Assembly: GCA_029860345.1 (NCBI GenBank)
Contig: JAOUBJ010000007.1
Span: 155,211-219,210 of the forward strand
Origin: Candidatus Zixiibacteriota bacterium
GTDB lineage: Bacteria > Zixibacteria > MSB-5A5 > GN15 > FEB-12
Direction: 5' to 3'
DNA length: 64,000 nt
Shown here: piece after piece, positions 26,293 to 35,296 of the stretch
How the letters are laid out: every line of letters starts with the position of its first letter
Position numbering within the stretch: the first letter of the stretch is position 1
The notes under the pieces: model-generated
What the model was told of the DNA's origin: nothing
What the model saw: only the letters and a program-made list of their open reading frames with translations
Databases searched by the model: none
Position numbers and translations under genes: made by a program

Positions 26293-26816
26293 ATCGTCCG
26301 ACCGGTCCGGCTATCACTCCGGAGATGAAGGTGGCCGACCTGCTCAAAGAGTATCCGGACCTTGAAGAAACTCTCTACGACATAGCCCCCGCCTTCGCAA
26401 AACTTCGTAGTCCTATCCTGCGTCGAACCGTGGCCAAAGCAACTTCCCTCAGGCAGGCGGCCAAAGTGGCCGGGGTCGACTTGTCGGAGATGATTGGTCG
26501 ATTGCGCCAAGCGGCGGGACAGGCGCGCGATTTGGTCGACTCAATCGAAGTCGATTCGCCGACCTCAAAGCCTGAGTGGGTGGACCCATCGAAAGTATCC
26601 AAGACCTTCGACGCATGCGCTTTAATAGAAGCCGGTGAACAACCGGTGGCGCAAGTTCTGGCTGATCTGGGACAGCTAGCGACTGATGGCGTTTACGAAC
26701 TGATCACACCGTTCGAACCGGTGCCGCTGATTGATTTGGCCAGAACAAAAGCATTCGATGTCTGGTCGGCAGGGGTACAGGAGGGCACGGTACGAACCTA
26801 TTTCAGGCGCCGATAA
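26289..26816 (+). CDS. DUF1858/DUF2249 domain protein
   Basis: A 175-residue protein. The N-terminal part (about 8-70, ITPEMKVADLLKEYPDLEETL) is a DUF1858 helical domain, as found on hybrid-cluster and Ric-type proteins. The C-terminal part (about 105-172, DACALIEAGEQPVAQVLADL ending ITPFEPVPLIDLARTKAFDV) is DUF2249, a small TusA-like fold. Both domains recur next to DUF438 hemerythrins and NO-detoxification genes. It is the last gene of the operon, and its 4-nt overlap with the DUF438 gene indicates translational coupling. Molecular function is not established. Confidence 0.82.
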   Translation: MNRPTGPAITPEMKVADLLKEYPDLEETLYDIAPAFAKLRSPILRRTVAKATSLRQAAKVAGVDLSEMIGRLRQAAGQARDLVDSIEVDSPTSKPEWVDPSKVSKTFDACALIEAGEQPVAQVLADLGQLATDGVYELITPFEPVPLIDLARTKAFDVWSAGVQEGTVRTYFRRR

Positions 26817-26823
26817 ATCGGTT

Positions 26824-26945
26824 TTTTGCGCTTCGCGCGCTGCTAATGTCATCCCGAACGCAGTCGGGGGGTCTGTCATACTGGCGCAGGCCAGTATCCA
26901 GTTTTCGCGTGAATGACAATGGTAGAATGATGCGCGTAGCGAGAG
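26824..26945. repeat. REP-like nested inverted repeat
   Basis: Nested palindromes: inner ATACTGGC (26878-26885) with GCCAGTAT (26890-26897) around a 4-nt loop, and outer TGTCAT (26848-26853) with ATGACA (26912-26917), flanked by GCGCG-rich ends. It includes TCATCCCGAACG, a motif common in intergenic repeats of several phyla. It lies between convergent genes and could work as a terminator or mobile REP element. Only one full copy was seen in the window. Confidence 0.5.
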
Positions 26946-26972
26946 GGATATCTTTATAGGTGGCTTGCCACC

Positions 26973-27377
26973 TCAGCTCATCTTGGAAACAGCGGCCTGA
27001 CCAACCCGTTTGTCCTCTTTGAGGATATGATCGATCAACCATTTGCCCAAGTATGACCCCAGCTCGTCTGTAGTTAGCTTCTTGCCACCTTTAACATCGA
27101 AAATCATTTTGACAAACCACTGGCGCAGGGCGGTGTGCTCCCCTTTATGCGCGATATAATCCGGGAAATCGATCTGTTGCATCAACGCTTCTTCGTCCTC
27201 GAAATGCTCGCGGGCAAATTTCGAGAGATCGGTCAAAGGTTGGGACGTTTCGTTGGTGATATTTCCATCCGGAACCTTAGTATGCAACTCGTTGATAAGC
27301 TCGACAAATTTGCGAAGTTGCTCATCGAGCCGATCGTTTCCGGTATCGTACTTTTCCTGCCATTCAATCGCCGCCAT
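26973..27377 (-). CDS. Bacteriohemerythrin with Leu replacing the first iron-ligand His
   Basis: A 134-residue single-domain hemerythrin of the bacterial O2-binding type. Conserved ligand elements are present in REHFEDEEALM, HKGEHTALR and WLIDHILKEDKR. In the first helix the usual D-x-Q-H reads DEQL (Leu21, codon CTT), so one histidine ligand is missing. The site may be mononuclear, more open, or non-O2-binding. The start is ATG at 27377; a TTG at 27395 is possible. It converges on the Fe-S/hemerythrin operon and may belong to the same response. Paralogues with such ligand loss are known in the family in general, but their roles are unclear. Confidence 0.85.
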   Translation of the reverse strand: MAAIEWQEKYDTGNDRLDEQLRKFVELINELHTKVPDGNITNETSQPLTDLSKFAREHFEDEEALMQQIDFPDYIAHKGEHTALRQWFVKMIFDVKGGKKLTTDELGSYLGKWLIDHILKEDKRVGQAAVSKMS

Positions 27378-27402
27378 ATTATGTCCAACCTTCAAAGGGT
27401 GG

Positions 27403-27422
27403 CACCAAGCCCTGGCTTGGTG
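27403..27422. repeat. Inverted repeat in the bacteriohemerythrin leader
   Basis: CACCAAGCC and GGCTTGGTG form a perfect 9-bp inverted repeat around 2 nt, 26 nt upstream of the ATG. It may be an operator or an mRNA hairpin; no regulator was recognised. Confidence 0.5.
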
Positions 27423-27564
27423 GCGTAACTACTTCTATCTTATGTATATCGTCAGAATCCGATCTTAATTGATCAAATTCTGCACAGATCGGCAAACCGG
27501 CTTTGGGGCCTAACTTGCTCTGTTTCGTTCTTCGTTTTTTGCGCCACAGGGCGGACTCAGGCAT

Positions 27565-27570
27565 TATATT
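27565..27570 (+). promoter_or_regulatory. Possible -10 box of mtaB (leaderless-like spacing)
   Basis: TATATT ends 8 nt before the GTG start of mtaB, the same distance as at hprK. A convincing -35 at 16-17 bp is missing, so this is weak. Confidence 0.3.
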
Positions 27571-27578
27571 AGCGGGCC

Positions 27579-28880
27579 GTGAAAAGTAAAGCGACAAAAA
27601 CAATTGCCTTCCAGACGGTTGGCTGTCGGCTGAATCAGTACGAAACTGAAAAAATGGCCGCCGGTCTGGCGCCGTTCGGATTCGAGCGCGTTGCGCACGG
27701 GCAACCGGCTGATCTGTACATTATAAATACCTGCACGGTCACTCACCGCGCCGACAAGGATTCGCGCTACCTGGTGCGCCGGGCCAAACGGGAGAATCCC
27801 GATTGCCGAGTGGTGTTGGTGGGTTGTTATGTCGAGACCGATCCGGCGGGAATCGCGGCCCTGAACGGAGTCGATGTGGTTGTGGGCAATCGTGAAAAGG
27901 ACCAACTGCCCCAGATTCTGCCGGAAAAGCTGCCCGGCCTGTTTGACAACGGGGGAGAGGCGGCCAAAGCCGGCGTACTCACTGAATTTCATCAGCGCAA
28001 CCGGGCCTGGATCAAGATTTCCGATGGCTGCAACCAGGTCTGTACCTTCTGTCTGGTCACAATCGTTCGCGGGGAGCTCACTTGTCGCCCGGCTGAGGAA
28101 ATTGTAGCCGAAATCAATGAACTGGTGGCCGGCGGCTACAATGAGGTAGTTCTGACCGGGGTCAATATCGGCTACTATAATGACAACAAAGTCGACCCGC
28201 CGATCAGAAACCTCTCGGAGTTGTGCGCCAGAATCCTGCAAAATACCGAACTGTACCGCATGCGCCTTTCATCGATCGAGCCGCAGACCGTCACCGACGA
28301 CCTGGTTCGCCTCTGCTCGGAACAGTCCAAGCGAATCTGCCGGCATTTCCACCTTCCTTTGCAGTCCGGCTCTTCACGCTTGTTGAAGCTGATGCGCAGA
28401 CCCTACGACCGGGAGCGCTTTCTGGAAAAGGCGGCTCAGATAAGACAGGCCATCCCCAATGTGATTATCGGCGCCGACGTTATCGTCGGATTTCCGAGCG
28501 AGACAGAAGAGGATTTCGCCGATAGCTGCTCCATAACGGAGAGTGGCTTGGTCGATTACCTGCATGTTTTCAGCTATTCCGACCGTCCCGGCACACCGGC
28601 AGCAGCTATGACTCCCAAAGTCAAGCCTCAAGCAATCAAAGAGCGCAGTGAAATACTGACACAGATGTCCGATGGAATGCTGCGAAAAGCGTACCAGCGC
28701 CAGGTTGGTCAGAGGCTCGAAGCGATTTCAGAGCACAGAGGTTCTCCCGGCGAGTGCTTTGGAATATCGGACAACTATGTCAAAGTAAAACTGCCGGACC
28801 AGTTGGCCGGTGGACGCCACATTGTAAAGCTCGATATCACTGAATCGCATGGCGAGTTCGTCTCGGGCGAACTGTTGTAA
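27579..28880 (+). CDS. mtaB: tRNA (t6A37) methylthiotransferase MtaB
   Basis: A 433-residue radical-SAM enzyme that adds a methylthio group to N6-threonylcarbamoyladenosine at position 37 of tRNAs reading ANN codons. Domains in order: UPF0004 (1-125, cluster cysteines C16, C52 and C83), radical SAM (about 140-370; CxxxCxxC at C151, C155, C158), and TRAM (about 375-433). The start is GTG. It is MtaB rather than MiaB by the short N-terminus and the motif CNQVCTFC, a call I hold moderately. No operon partner is visible. Confidence 0.9.
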   Translation: MKSKATKTIAFQTVGCRLNQYETEKMAAGLAPFGFERVAHGQPADLYIINTCTVTHRADKDSRYLVRRAKRENPDCRVVLVGCYVETDPAGIAALNGVDVVVGNREKDQLPQILPEKLPGLFDNGGEAAKAGVLTEFHQRNRAWIKISDGCNQVCTFCLVTIVRGELTCRPAEEIVAEINELVAGGYNEVVLTGVNIGYYNDNKVDPPIRNLSELCARILQNTELYRMRLSSIEPQTVTDDLVRLCSEQSKRICRHFHLPLQSGSSRLLKLMRRPYDRERFLEKAAQIRQAIPNVIIGADVIVGFPSETEEDFADSCSITESGLVDYLHVFSYSDRPGTPAAAMTPKVKPQAIKERSEILTQMSDGMLRKAYQRQVGQRLEAISEHRGSPGECFGISDNYVKVKLPDQLAGGRHIVKLDITESHGEFVSGELL

Positions 28881-29280
28881 GACGCATCATAGCGGCTGAG
28901 TGCTGCCGAAACCCACACACGGCCATGAGTGTGGCGTTGGGCGACCCCGCCCGACGCCTCCCGATGGCAGACGCCCCACTTGGAAGCTTGTTAAAAGGGT
29001 CTCGCAGGGTCTTGATCTCGAACCAGTCGGGATTGTGATCCTGCGATTCTCGGCATCGTGTTGTGAGAGAGCAACCTCAAGAACCACCGACTCACACGCT
29101 CGCCTTCGGAATACGCAGCACCCACCCAATCGACCAACGTTCACTGCTCACATCGAACCTCTTCTTCCTACCTGGACGGAAAAACCTTCCTCACCATCTA
29201 TGTCATCGAGGCTGTCGTGCCCCCCTACGAATTCGGCTAACTCGCATTGGTACAATGCGATAGCATCCACCGGTGGCTGG
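28881..29280. other. Noncoding region between mtaB and the flagellar locus
   Basis: About 400 bp with no supported gene; overlapping open frames have shadow-like composition. It holds a strong hairpin (28933-28958) after mtaB and, at its right end, the sigma54 promoter of the flagellar operon. Space for enhancer-binding protein sites exists between the two, but no repeat I can assign was seen. Confidence 0.45.
28933..28958. terminator. Strong GC-rich hairpin downstream of mtaB
   Basis: An 11-bp stem (GGCGTTGGGCG at 28933-28943 with CGCCCGACGCC at 28948-28958, one G-T pair) around ACCC. No T run follows, so it is either a Rho-type end or a structural or REP-like element. Confidence 0.4.
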
Positions 29281-29296
29281 TGGCATGGGGCTTGCT
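29281..29296 (+). promoter_or_regulatory. Sigma54 promoter of the flagellar operon
   Basis: TGGCATGGGGCTTGCT matches the -24/-12 consensus TGGCAC-N5-TTGCW with one mismatch and the required GG-N10-GC spacing. The first flagellar start codon is 40 nt downstream. In many bacteria RpoN drives hook and basal-body genes, so the context fits. Confidence 0.8.
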
Positions 29297-29335
29297 TTTT
29301 AGGGCGGCGGAGAAATAGGTTTATGGAGTCTATGC

Positions 29336-30109
29336 ATGACTGACGAAAAAGAAAACACTGCGGAAACCACGACCAACGAAGCCGAAGTCTCAAAGACCGG
29401 CAAGAGTGGTCTGATGAAGTACATCATTATAGGTGGTGCCGCTTTTGTGCTGGTTATCGGGGTTGCGATAGCAGCCATGATGTTCCTCGGCCCGGATGAA
29501 TCCCATAATGACGAGCCAGAACAACAGGCCACCCAGCACGACAAATCAAATACCGAAAGACCCGACGGCCAGTTGTCCGCCGATGACGACGGCGAGCACG
29601 ATGAACCGCCCGCTTTCTATGATGACGATGAATTCATGACCGATGCCGACGATCCCGGCGTTCTGGAAGACATCACCGATAACCTCGCCTTTCTCGATTA
29701 CCGGCCGGATGCGGAAGTGGCCATGGCCGAGGAAGAGACGGAGGGTATGTCGGTCGAAGACTCCATGGACGCGGCTCGTTGGTTGGAGGGCGAAAAAGCG
29801 GCGCTGGCGGAAAGAGAGAACGATCTGGCCGCTCGCGAACGTGAGTTGAAGTTGTTGGACAAAAAAGTTTCCCAGAAACTGCTCACACTGGACCAGGCGG
29901 AAACGTCACGAGTTAACAGCCTGGCCAAACTTTACGATGGTATGGATGCTCGTTCGGTGGCCGCCTTGATGGCAAACCTCGATGATGCTACCGTGGTGTC
30001 GATTCTGCCGCGCATGAAGACCAAGAACGCTTCGGAAGTACTGGCTCTGTTTCCGCCCAAGCGGGGGGCCAAGCTATCCAAACAGATGATTACGATCGCG
30101 GAAAAATAG
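29336..30109 (+). CDS. MotE/YlxF-like flagellar protein with MgtE-N domain
   Basis: A 257-residue inner-membrane protein. A charged cytoplasmic N-terminus (1-24), one membrane segment (about 28-46), an acidic linker, a coiled coil (about 150-200, AALAERENDLAARERELK) and a C-terminal MgtE-N/FliG-like helical domain (about 200-255, LYDGMDARSVAALMANLDD ... LFPPKRGAKLS) give the layout of YlxF/MotE. MotE helps localise or stabilise the stator and chaperone-like flagellar parts. First gene of the operon; the start has GGAG 7 nt upstream. fliK follows 2 bp after the stop. Confidence 0.78.
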   Translation: MTDEKENTAETTTNEAEVSKTGKSGLMKYIIIGGAAFVLVIGVAIAAMMFLGPDESHNDEPEQQATQHDKSNTERPDGQLSADDDGEHDEPPAFYDDDEFMTDADDPGVLEDITDNLAFLDYRPDAEVAMAEEETEGMSVEDSMDAARWLEGEKAALAERENDLAARERELKLLDKKVSQKLLTLDQAETSRVNSLAKLYDGMDARSVAALMANLDDATVVSILPRMKTKNASEVLALFPPKRGAKLSKQMITIAEK

Positions 30110-30111
30110 TT

Positions 30112-32082
30112 ATGATAAACCCGAACGACATGAACATTGATTTCCTGCTCGGGCTTGGCGCCGGCCCGGATGGTTCCACCACTGTCGGTAAGACCGATGT
30201 GGAAAACAGCGGCCCGCTGTTTGCGGAAATGCTGAATGAGATGTTGATGTCGTATCCCGGTGCAAGCAATCGCCCGGTGGTCGTGTCCGAGAGGCCCGAA
30301 GGTTCGGATTTCGCCGGGCAGCTTGAACGACTGACCAACCCGACCGCGAATGATCCGAAACAGCCAGTGGCTTTTCAAAACCAGGACCTTGAACGTCCGC
30401 CGGTGATGCACGATCAAAATCGTTCCGTGGATACAGCGCCGAGACCGATCACCAACGCCCTCTTACCGGCCCTGAATACCGACGGGCAAGCGGGCGTTAC
30501 GATCACAGATAAGCTCGAGTTGGCTGTTACGCCAACAGCCGCGAATCCACAGGCCGTCGTTGAGGATAACGTGGTTGCGTTCAACAAAGCGATACGGACA
30601 GAACTACCGGTGAACGATCTTCCGATTCAACATTCGGTTGTGCGAATGAACCTTGCTGTCCCGACCAATCTTGAGACGGGGCGCTACGAAGTGATCGAAT
30701 CAAGCCGAACCGACGGAACTATCCAAATGAAGCTGGTCGATCCCACCGATCGCGGATCGGTAATCCAGGTATCGCTACCATCAGATCAATTGGTACCCGC
30801 AGCGGTCGGATCAGATGCCGAACAATCGAGTTCGCGGGGGAGCATTGAGCGGGTTGACCTCAAGGCCCTGCCCAGGCAGACGACCAACATGGAACGTTTG
30901 TTCTCGCAGCTTAATCTCAAACATATCGAAGTAAACACGGTGAAATCCGAAAACGATTCCATCGGTGAGCAGTTGACCATCAAGTTGTCCGGTGTCAAGA
31001 ACGCCGATGTCGATTTTCACTTGAGAACGAAACTGCCGCAAGATCAAGTCAAGGCCGTCAAAGTAGAGCTTCAACCGACGCCGGAAGTGAAAACGAACGG
31101 ACGGATACAACAGGTGGCATCCACGACAAGAGCCACAAACCAACCGACGACTCAGACTCCCGGTGCGGCTCAGGGTATGGCAGGCGACTATGACAGTCCC
31201 GACGAACTGTTGACGGCAGTTCGACAACAGCCATCGCCCGGTCCCAAACAGACAACCGGCCAAAATGCGGTGGAATCTTCGCAGCCCCGACTGGTTCGGG
31301 CTGCCGTGACGCCGTTTGTGATGCCAACGCCTTCCCCGAAGATTCGGAAGCCTGACATTCAACATCGGTCCGGACGTGTGGTTGGTTCCGACAATCCACG
31401 CTCCCATGTGGCATCAACGCCACCGGTGGCAGCCACTATTGAAAATGAGCAGCTACTGACGACCTTCAGTCAATCACTGAAACAGGGTCAGGTAACCGCT
31501 GATAAGATGGTAAAGAACATCGTTAAACAAACTACCGCCGGATTTGACGTTTCAACCTTCAACAACGAATTCGATGCTGTTGACCCGCTGAACGGTTCCG
31601 GCGGTGTCCACACCGATACCAAGATCGACAGCAAAGAGGTTACAACGAGAAACGTCCGGTTCAGTCTGCCGGAGGATCTGGCGTCCAAACTGAAACCGAA
31701 CGGCCAGAGTGTCATGATCCGAATTCAACCGGATAATCTCGGCCCGGCTCGGTTGTCACTGAGAATGCATCTGGACAAGCTGAGCGCCCGCATCACAGTC
31801 GAGACGGTTGAGATTAAGGCGGTGGTTGAACAATCGTTGGATCGTCTCACTCAGCAGCTTGTCAAATCCGGAATAGATATAGAAAAGATCGAAGTCGCTC
31901 TGGACGGCCGCCAGTCCGGCGAACAACTGTCCGAGCGTCATCCGCATTGGCGGCGTCAAACACGTGAAAACCACGTTGAAGAGAATAACCTTACAGAATC
32001 AAACGAAGTCAGCCCGCCCGCTGCTGTTTCGACAACGGCGCCTGCCTATGTCGGCTCCGGTGGGTTGAACGTGCTGGCTTAG
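30112..32082 (+). CDS. fliK: Flagellar hook-length control protein FliK
   Basis: A 656-residue FliK, the secreted ruler that measures hook length and switches export specificity through FlhB. The long N-terminal and middle part is low-complexity, rich in Pro, Gln, Thr and Asn, as in other FliK rulers. The C-terminal domain (about 525-615) has the conserved Flg_hook pattern LKPNGQSVMIRIQPDNLGPA then LSARITVE. The protein is longer than the roughly 400 residues of Salmonella FliK. Its switching partner FlhB carries an unusual cleavage motif in this genome. Position between the motE-like gene and flgD supports the call. Confidence 0.9.
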   Translation: MINPNDMNIDFLLGLGAGPDGSTTVGKTDVENSGPLFAEMLNEMLMSYPGASNRPVVVSERPEGSDFAGQLERLTNPTANDPKQPVAFQNQDLERPPVMHDQNRSVDTAPRPITNALLPALNTDGQAGVTITDKLELAVTPTAANPQAVVEDNVVAFNKAIRTELPVNDLPIQHSVVRMNLAVPTNLETGRYEVIESSRTDGTIQMKLVDPTDRGSVIQVSLPSDQLVPAAVGSDAEQSSSRGSIERVDLKALPRQTTNMERLFSQLNLKHIEVNTVKSENDSIGEQLTIKLSGVKNADVDFHLRTKLPQDQVKAVKVELQPTPEVKTNGRIQQVASTTRATNQPTTQTPGAAQGMAGDYDSPDELLTAVRQQPSPGPKQTTGQNAVESSQPRLVRAAVTPFVMPTPSPKIRKPDIQHRSGRVVGSDNPRSHVASTPPVAATIENEQLLTTFSQSLKQGQVTADKMVKNIVKQTTAGFDVSTFNNEFDAVDPLNGSGGVHTDTKIDSKEVTTRNVRFSLPEDLASKLKPNGQSVMIRIQPDNLGPARLSLRMHLDKLSARITVETVEIKAVVEQSLDRLTQQLVKSGIDIEKIEVALDGRQSGEQLSERHPHWRRQTRENHVEENNLTESNEVSPPAAVSTTAPAYVGSGGLNVLA

Positions 32083-32094
32083 GAGTGTAGCTAT

Positions 32095-32787
32095 ATGAGT
32101 GTAATTTCAGGAATGGGTAACGAGATCAGCGGTTCTCAGAGCACCGGTATCAAGTCGCTGGGGAAAGATGACTTTCTTCAGTTGATGATTACCAAACTGC
32201 GCCACCAGGACCCATTGAAACCGATGGAGGACGAAGATTTCATCGCACAATTGGCTCAGTTCTCCTCGCTTGAGCAGATGAACAACATAGCCGAGGGTAT
32301 TGCGACTTCGAATGAGTGGGACTTTCTGCAAATGCAGTCGATCAACAACACGATGGCAGCCGGTTTGATCGGCAAAGACATCAAGGCGACCTACAACGGT
32401 CTCTATGTCGATGCTACCAACCAGCCGCAGATCACCTACACCACCGACGAGTTCGTGACCGACGTCACCTTCACCATCAGCGATACAAATGGTAACGTGG
32501 TGGCCAGGTTGAATGCCGACAACATCGAACCTGGTGTCAACTCCATCGAGTGGGATGGTCGTGACAGTCTTGGTAATCGAGTCGACCAGGGCTACTACAC
32601 CATCGAAGCATCAGCCACCAACGCCGCCGGGCAGACGATTCAGCCGAGGTTGTCGTTGATCGGTACGGTCGAAACCATAGTCTATCGCGAAGGAGCCGCC
32701 TTCCTGCGTGTTAACGGCACCGAGATACCTCTGGGTGACGTCACCGCGGTCGGAGAACAGGGTTCTTTCGACGAGGATGAAGGCTAA
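32095..32787 (+). CDS. flgD: Flagellar hook-cap protein FlgD
   Basis: A 230-residue hook scaffolding protein. The N-terminal export and assembly region has the signature [25 protein letters not shown]. The middle and C-terminal parts form Ig-like/tudor-like domains ([36 protein letters not shown]). Length is normal for the family. It caps the growing hook and is later removed. It follows fliK, its usual neighbour. Confidence 0.95.
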   Translation: MSVISGMGNEISGSQSTGIKSLGKDDFLQLMITKLRHQDPLKPMEDEDFIAQLAQFSSLEQMNNIAEGIATSNEWDFLQMQSINNTMAAGLIGKDIKATYNGLYVDATNQPQITYTTDEFVTDVTFTISDTNGNVVARLNADNIEPGVNSIEWDGRDSLGNRVDQGYYTIEASATNAAGQTIQPRLSLIGTVETIVYREGAAFLRVNGTEIPLGDVTAVGEQGSFDEDEG

Positions 32788-32800
32788 GAGGAGGTAAACG

Positions 32801-33202
32801 GTGGCTGGCACAACTGGCATGCGTATCAGTGGCTATCAACGCCCGGTCGATCTTATTGAGATCGCCAATCGGGCTCAAACCGTATCGGCTGAGGAGAGGG
32901 GTCGATCATCGTTCAAGGAGATGTTTTCGCAGGAGCTGGCCCGCTCGCGGAATATCGCTTTCTCCCGTCACGCCCATGAGCGGTTGCATTCGCGCGGCTT
33001 GGCGCTTTCGGATGAAAAACTGAACAGTATCGCCGGCGCTATCGATAAGGCAGACGCCAAGGGATCGCGCGAGACTCTGGTTTTGTCCGATGATGAAGCC
33101 TTTGTCGTAAGTGTGCCGAACCGCACCGTGATAACAGTTTTTGATCGTGACAATCTGCGAGAGGGTGTTGTCACGGCGATAGATTCAGCGGTGATAATCT
33201 GA
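32801..33202 (+). CDS. Flagellar operon protein (TIGR02530 family)
   Basis: A 133-residue cytoplasmic protein of the family found between flgD and flgE in many bacteria. It shows the typical ending VVSVPNRTVITVFDRDNLREGVVTAIDSAVII and the central FSRHAHERLHSRG. Function is not established; a role in hook assembly or in control of hook gene expression has been suggested by its position. The GTG start has an ideal AGGAGGT. Confidence 0.88.
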   Translation: MAGTTGMRISGYQRPVDLIEIANRAQTVSAEERGRSSFKEMFSQELARSRNIAFSRHAHERLHSRGLALSDEKLNSIAGAIDKADAKGSRETLVLSDDEAFVVSVPNRTVITVFDRDNLREGVVTAIDSAVII

Positions 33203-33260
33203 GATCTATGACATTGCACAAATGAACAGAAGAACCTATAAACAAAACCCCAGAGTTGGA

Positions 33261-33276
33261 CTCCATTTCGATGGAG
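33261..33276 (+). other. UUCG-tetraloop hairpin in the flgE leader
   Basis: CTCCAT-TTCG-ATGGAG forms a 6-bp stem closed by the very stable UUCG loop, 35 nt before the flgE start. With no T run, it is likely an mRNA stabiliser or processing site ahead of the most abundant product of the operon. Confidence 0.5.
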
Positions 33277-33310
33277 GGACGCTGGTGAAATCCTTGGAGG
33301 AACCATCACC

Positions 33311-35290
33311 ATGATGGCATCACTATTCTCCGGTGTATCCGGACTGAAAAACCACCAGGTGAAGATGAACGTGATCGGTAACAACATCGCGAACATCAAC
33401 ACTATCGGCTACAAAGGCAGCCGCATCAATTTCCAGGAAGCGCTGGTCCAGACCTACAAAGGTGCGGGACGGCCGTCGGCCAACATCGGCGGTACCAACC
33501 CGGTGCAGTTGGGCATGGGCATGCAGGTCGGCACTATCGACAACCTGTTCCAGCAGGGTGGCCTGGAAACTACCGGCCAGATTACCGATCTGGCTATTCA
33601 GGGTAAAGGCTTCTTTATTCTGGGTGACGGTCAGGACAACCAGTTTTATACCCGCGCCGGAGCCTTTGGCTTCGACGCCAATTCGAACCTGGTCGATCCC
33701 TCAAGCGGATTGTACGTTCAGGGAAAGATGGCCGATAACACGGGCAACATTCCTTCTCTGGCCACGGTCGGCATGATTACCCTTCCGTTCGGACAGCAGG
33801 ATCCGGCCAAGCCTTCGGAAGTAGTAACCCTGGGCAACAACCTCGATGCCTCGGCATCCGATTCAGTTGCGACGATGTCGTTGGCCGGCACGTCGAACAT
33901 CCTGTCGGTCTCCGGTACGACTGTCGACGGCGTGGGTGGTACTCATTCCATCGACATCACCGGATCGCAAGCGGTACAGGCAAGCTTCACCGGAGCCACC
34001 GTGGCCGGATTGTTAGGTACCGCCCAACTTGGGACACTCGGTGTGAACACCTTCGACGATTTCCAGTTGACGGTGGACGGTACCCGTACCGAGAACATCA
34101 GTGGTCTCAGCGCAACGTCGTCGGTCACCGACCTGGTTAACGCTATCAGTCAGATCGATGGTGTAACCGCGACGCTAACCGAATCCGGCGGCCCGCCGCC
34201 GACACAGGGTACTATCAGTATCACGCGTGATCGCGCCGGTGCTGATGGGAGCTATGGCATCGCTTCCTCTGCGTCCGACGCTACGGCCGGCAGCGAGAAC
34301 ATTGTCAACGTGATCTTCGGTACCGCCGACGGTGCGACTTTCCAAACCTCCGGCGGCGCCGATGCGAATTTTACAATTACCGACACTTTCACACCGAATC
34401 GCGGTAGTGGCGCGGCGGCCGGACCGCAGGTAACCATGCTCGATATGGTAATCGATGACGTCACCGGCCTGGCTACCGGAATCACCGGAATTGGCGGCGG
34501 CGGAATTACCGTTATCACCGGGACCGGCGGGCTGGCGGCAGCCACCGGCGCCAACGTGCTTGAAATCGAAACAGCCGATACCATTCATACGACGTCGATC
34601 AACGTCTACGACTCGCAGGGTGGTCGTCACACTCTCACCCTTGAGTTCTACAAGTCAATGACTCAGAATCGCTGGGAGTGGACAGCCGGCACGCTCGGAT
34701 CGGAGACGGTCACAGCCGGCGGCTCCGGTTTCGTTAGTTTCAACCCGGATGGGTCTCTGAATACGTTCGACTACAACGGCGGCGCTTCGGCGGTTACTAT
34801 TAACCCCAACAACGGTGCGGCCAATATGTCTTTGGCTTTTGATCCCGGATCGGTCGGTAACTACGACGGTCTGACCGGTTTCGGCAGCGGTAACCACACT
34901 GCGTCTATCACCGGCCAGGACGGATACGGCCTGGGTATTCTTGAGAAAATCACGATCGACCAGTCGGGAAACATCTCCGGTATCTTCTCAAACGGTGTCA
35001 CCCGTATTCTGGCTCAGTTGATGCTGGCCGATTTCACCAACTCCGGCGGTCTGCGTAAGGCAGGCAAGTCGATGTATCAACCGACCGCAAACTCCGGTGA
35101 GCCGCTCTCCGGTGTGGCGGGGGAGACCATCGGCGCCTCGATCTCATCGGGCGCTTTGGAGTCATCCTCGGTTGACATCGCGCAGGAATTTACAGGAATG
35201 ATCACCGCCCAGCGTGGGTTCCAGGCCAACGCCCGGATCATCACAACCTCAGACAGCATGCTGGACGAGCTGGTCAATATCAAAAGGTAG
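33311..35290 (+). CDS. flgE: Flagellar hook protein FlgE
   Basis: A 659-residue hook subunit, much longer than the roughly 400 of Salmonella because of Gly/Thr/Ala-rich surface-domain insertions (about 190-430). The conserved N-terminal rod-like segment MMASLFSGVSGLKNHQVKMN and VIGNNIANINTIGYK and the C-terminal SSVDIAQEFTGMITAQRGFQ plus NARIITTSDSMLDELVNIKR form the D0 coiled core. The protein is secreted through the flagellar export channel. A strong GGAGG precedes the ATG. The surface insertions are the variable region expected to differ between strains. Confidence 0.96.
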   Translation: MMASLFSGVSGLKNHQVKMNVIGNNIANINTIGYKGSRINFQEALVQTYKGAGRPSANIGGTNPVQLGMGMQVGTIDNLFQQGGLETTGQITDLAIQGKGFFILGDGQDNQFYTRAGAFGFDANSNLVDPSSGLYVQGKMADNTGNIPSLATVGMITLPFGQQDPAKPSEVVTLGNNLDASASDSVATMSLAGTSNILSVSGTTVDGVGGTHSIDITGSQAVQASFTGATVAGLLGTAQLGTLGVNTFDDFQLTVDGTRTENISGLSATSSVTDLVNAISQIDGVTATLTESGGPPPTQGTISITRDRAGADGSYGIASSASDATAGSENIVNVIFGTADGATFQTSGGADANFTITDTFTPNRGSGAAAGPQVTMLDMVIDDVTGLATGITGIGGGGITVITGTGGLAAATGANVLEIETADTIHTTSINVYDSQGGRHTLTLEFYKSMTQNRWEWTAGTLGSETVTAGGSGFVSFNPDGSLNTFDYNGGASAVTINPNNGAANMSLAFDPGSVGNYDGLTGFGSGNHTASITGQDGYGLGILEKITIDQSGNISGIFSNGVTRILAQLMLADFTNSGGLRKAGKSMYQPTANSGEPLSGVAGETIGASISSGALESSSVDIAQEFTGMITAQRGFQANARIITTSDSMLDELVNIKR

Positions 35291-35296
35291 TAAACC

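Noticed and set aside
28900..29343. 147-codon open frame between mtaB and the flagellar operon
   Set aside because: It is Pro/Arg/Ser-rich without structure, spans the hairpin and the sigma54 promoter, and overlaps the next gene start.
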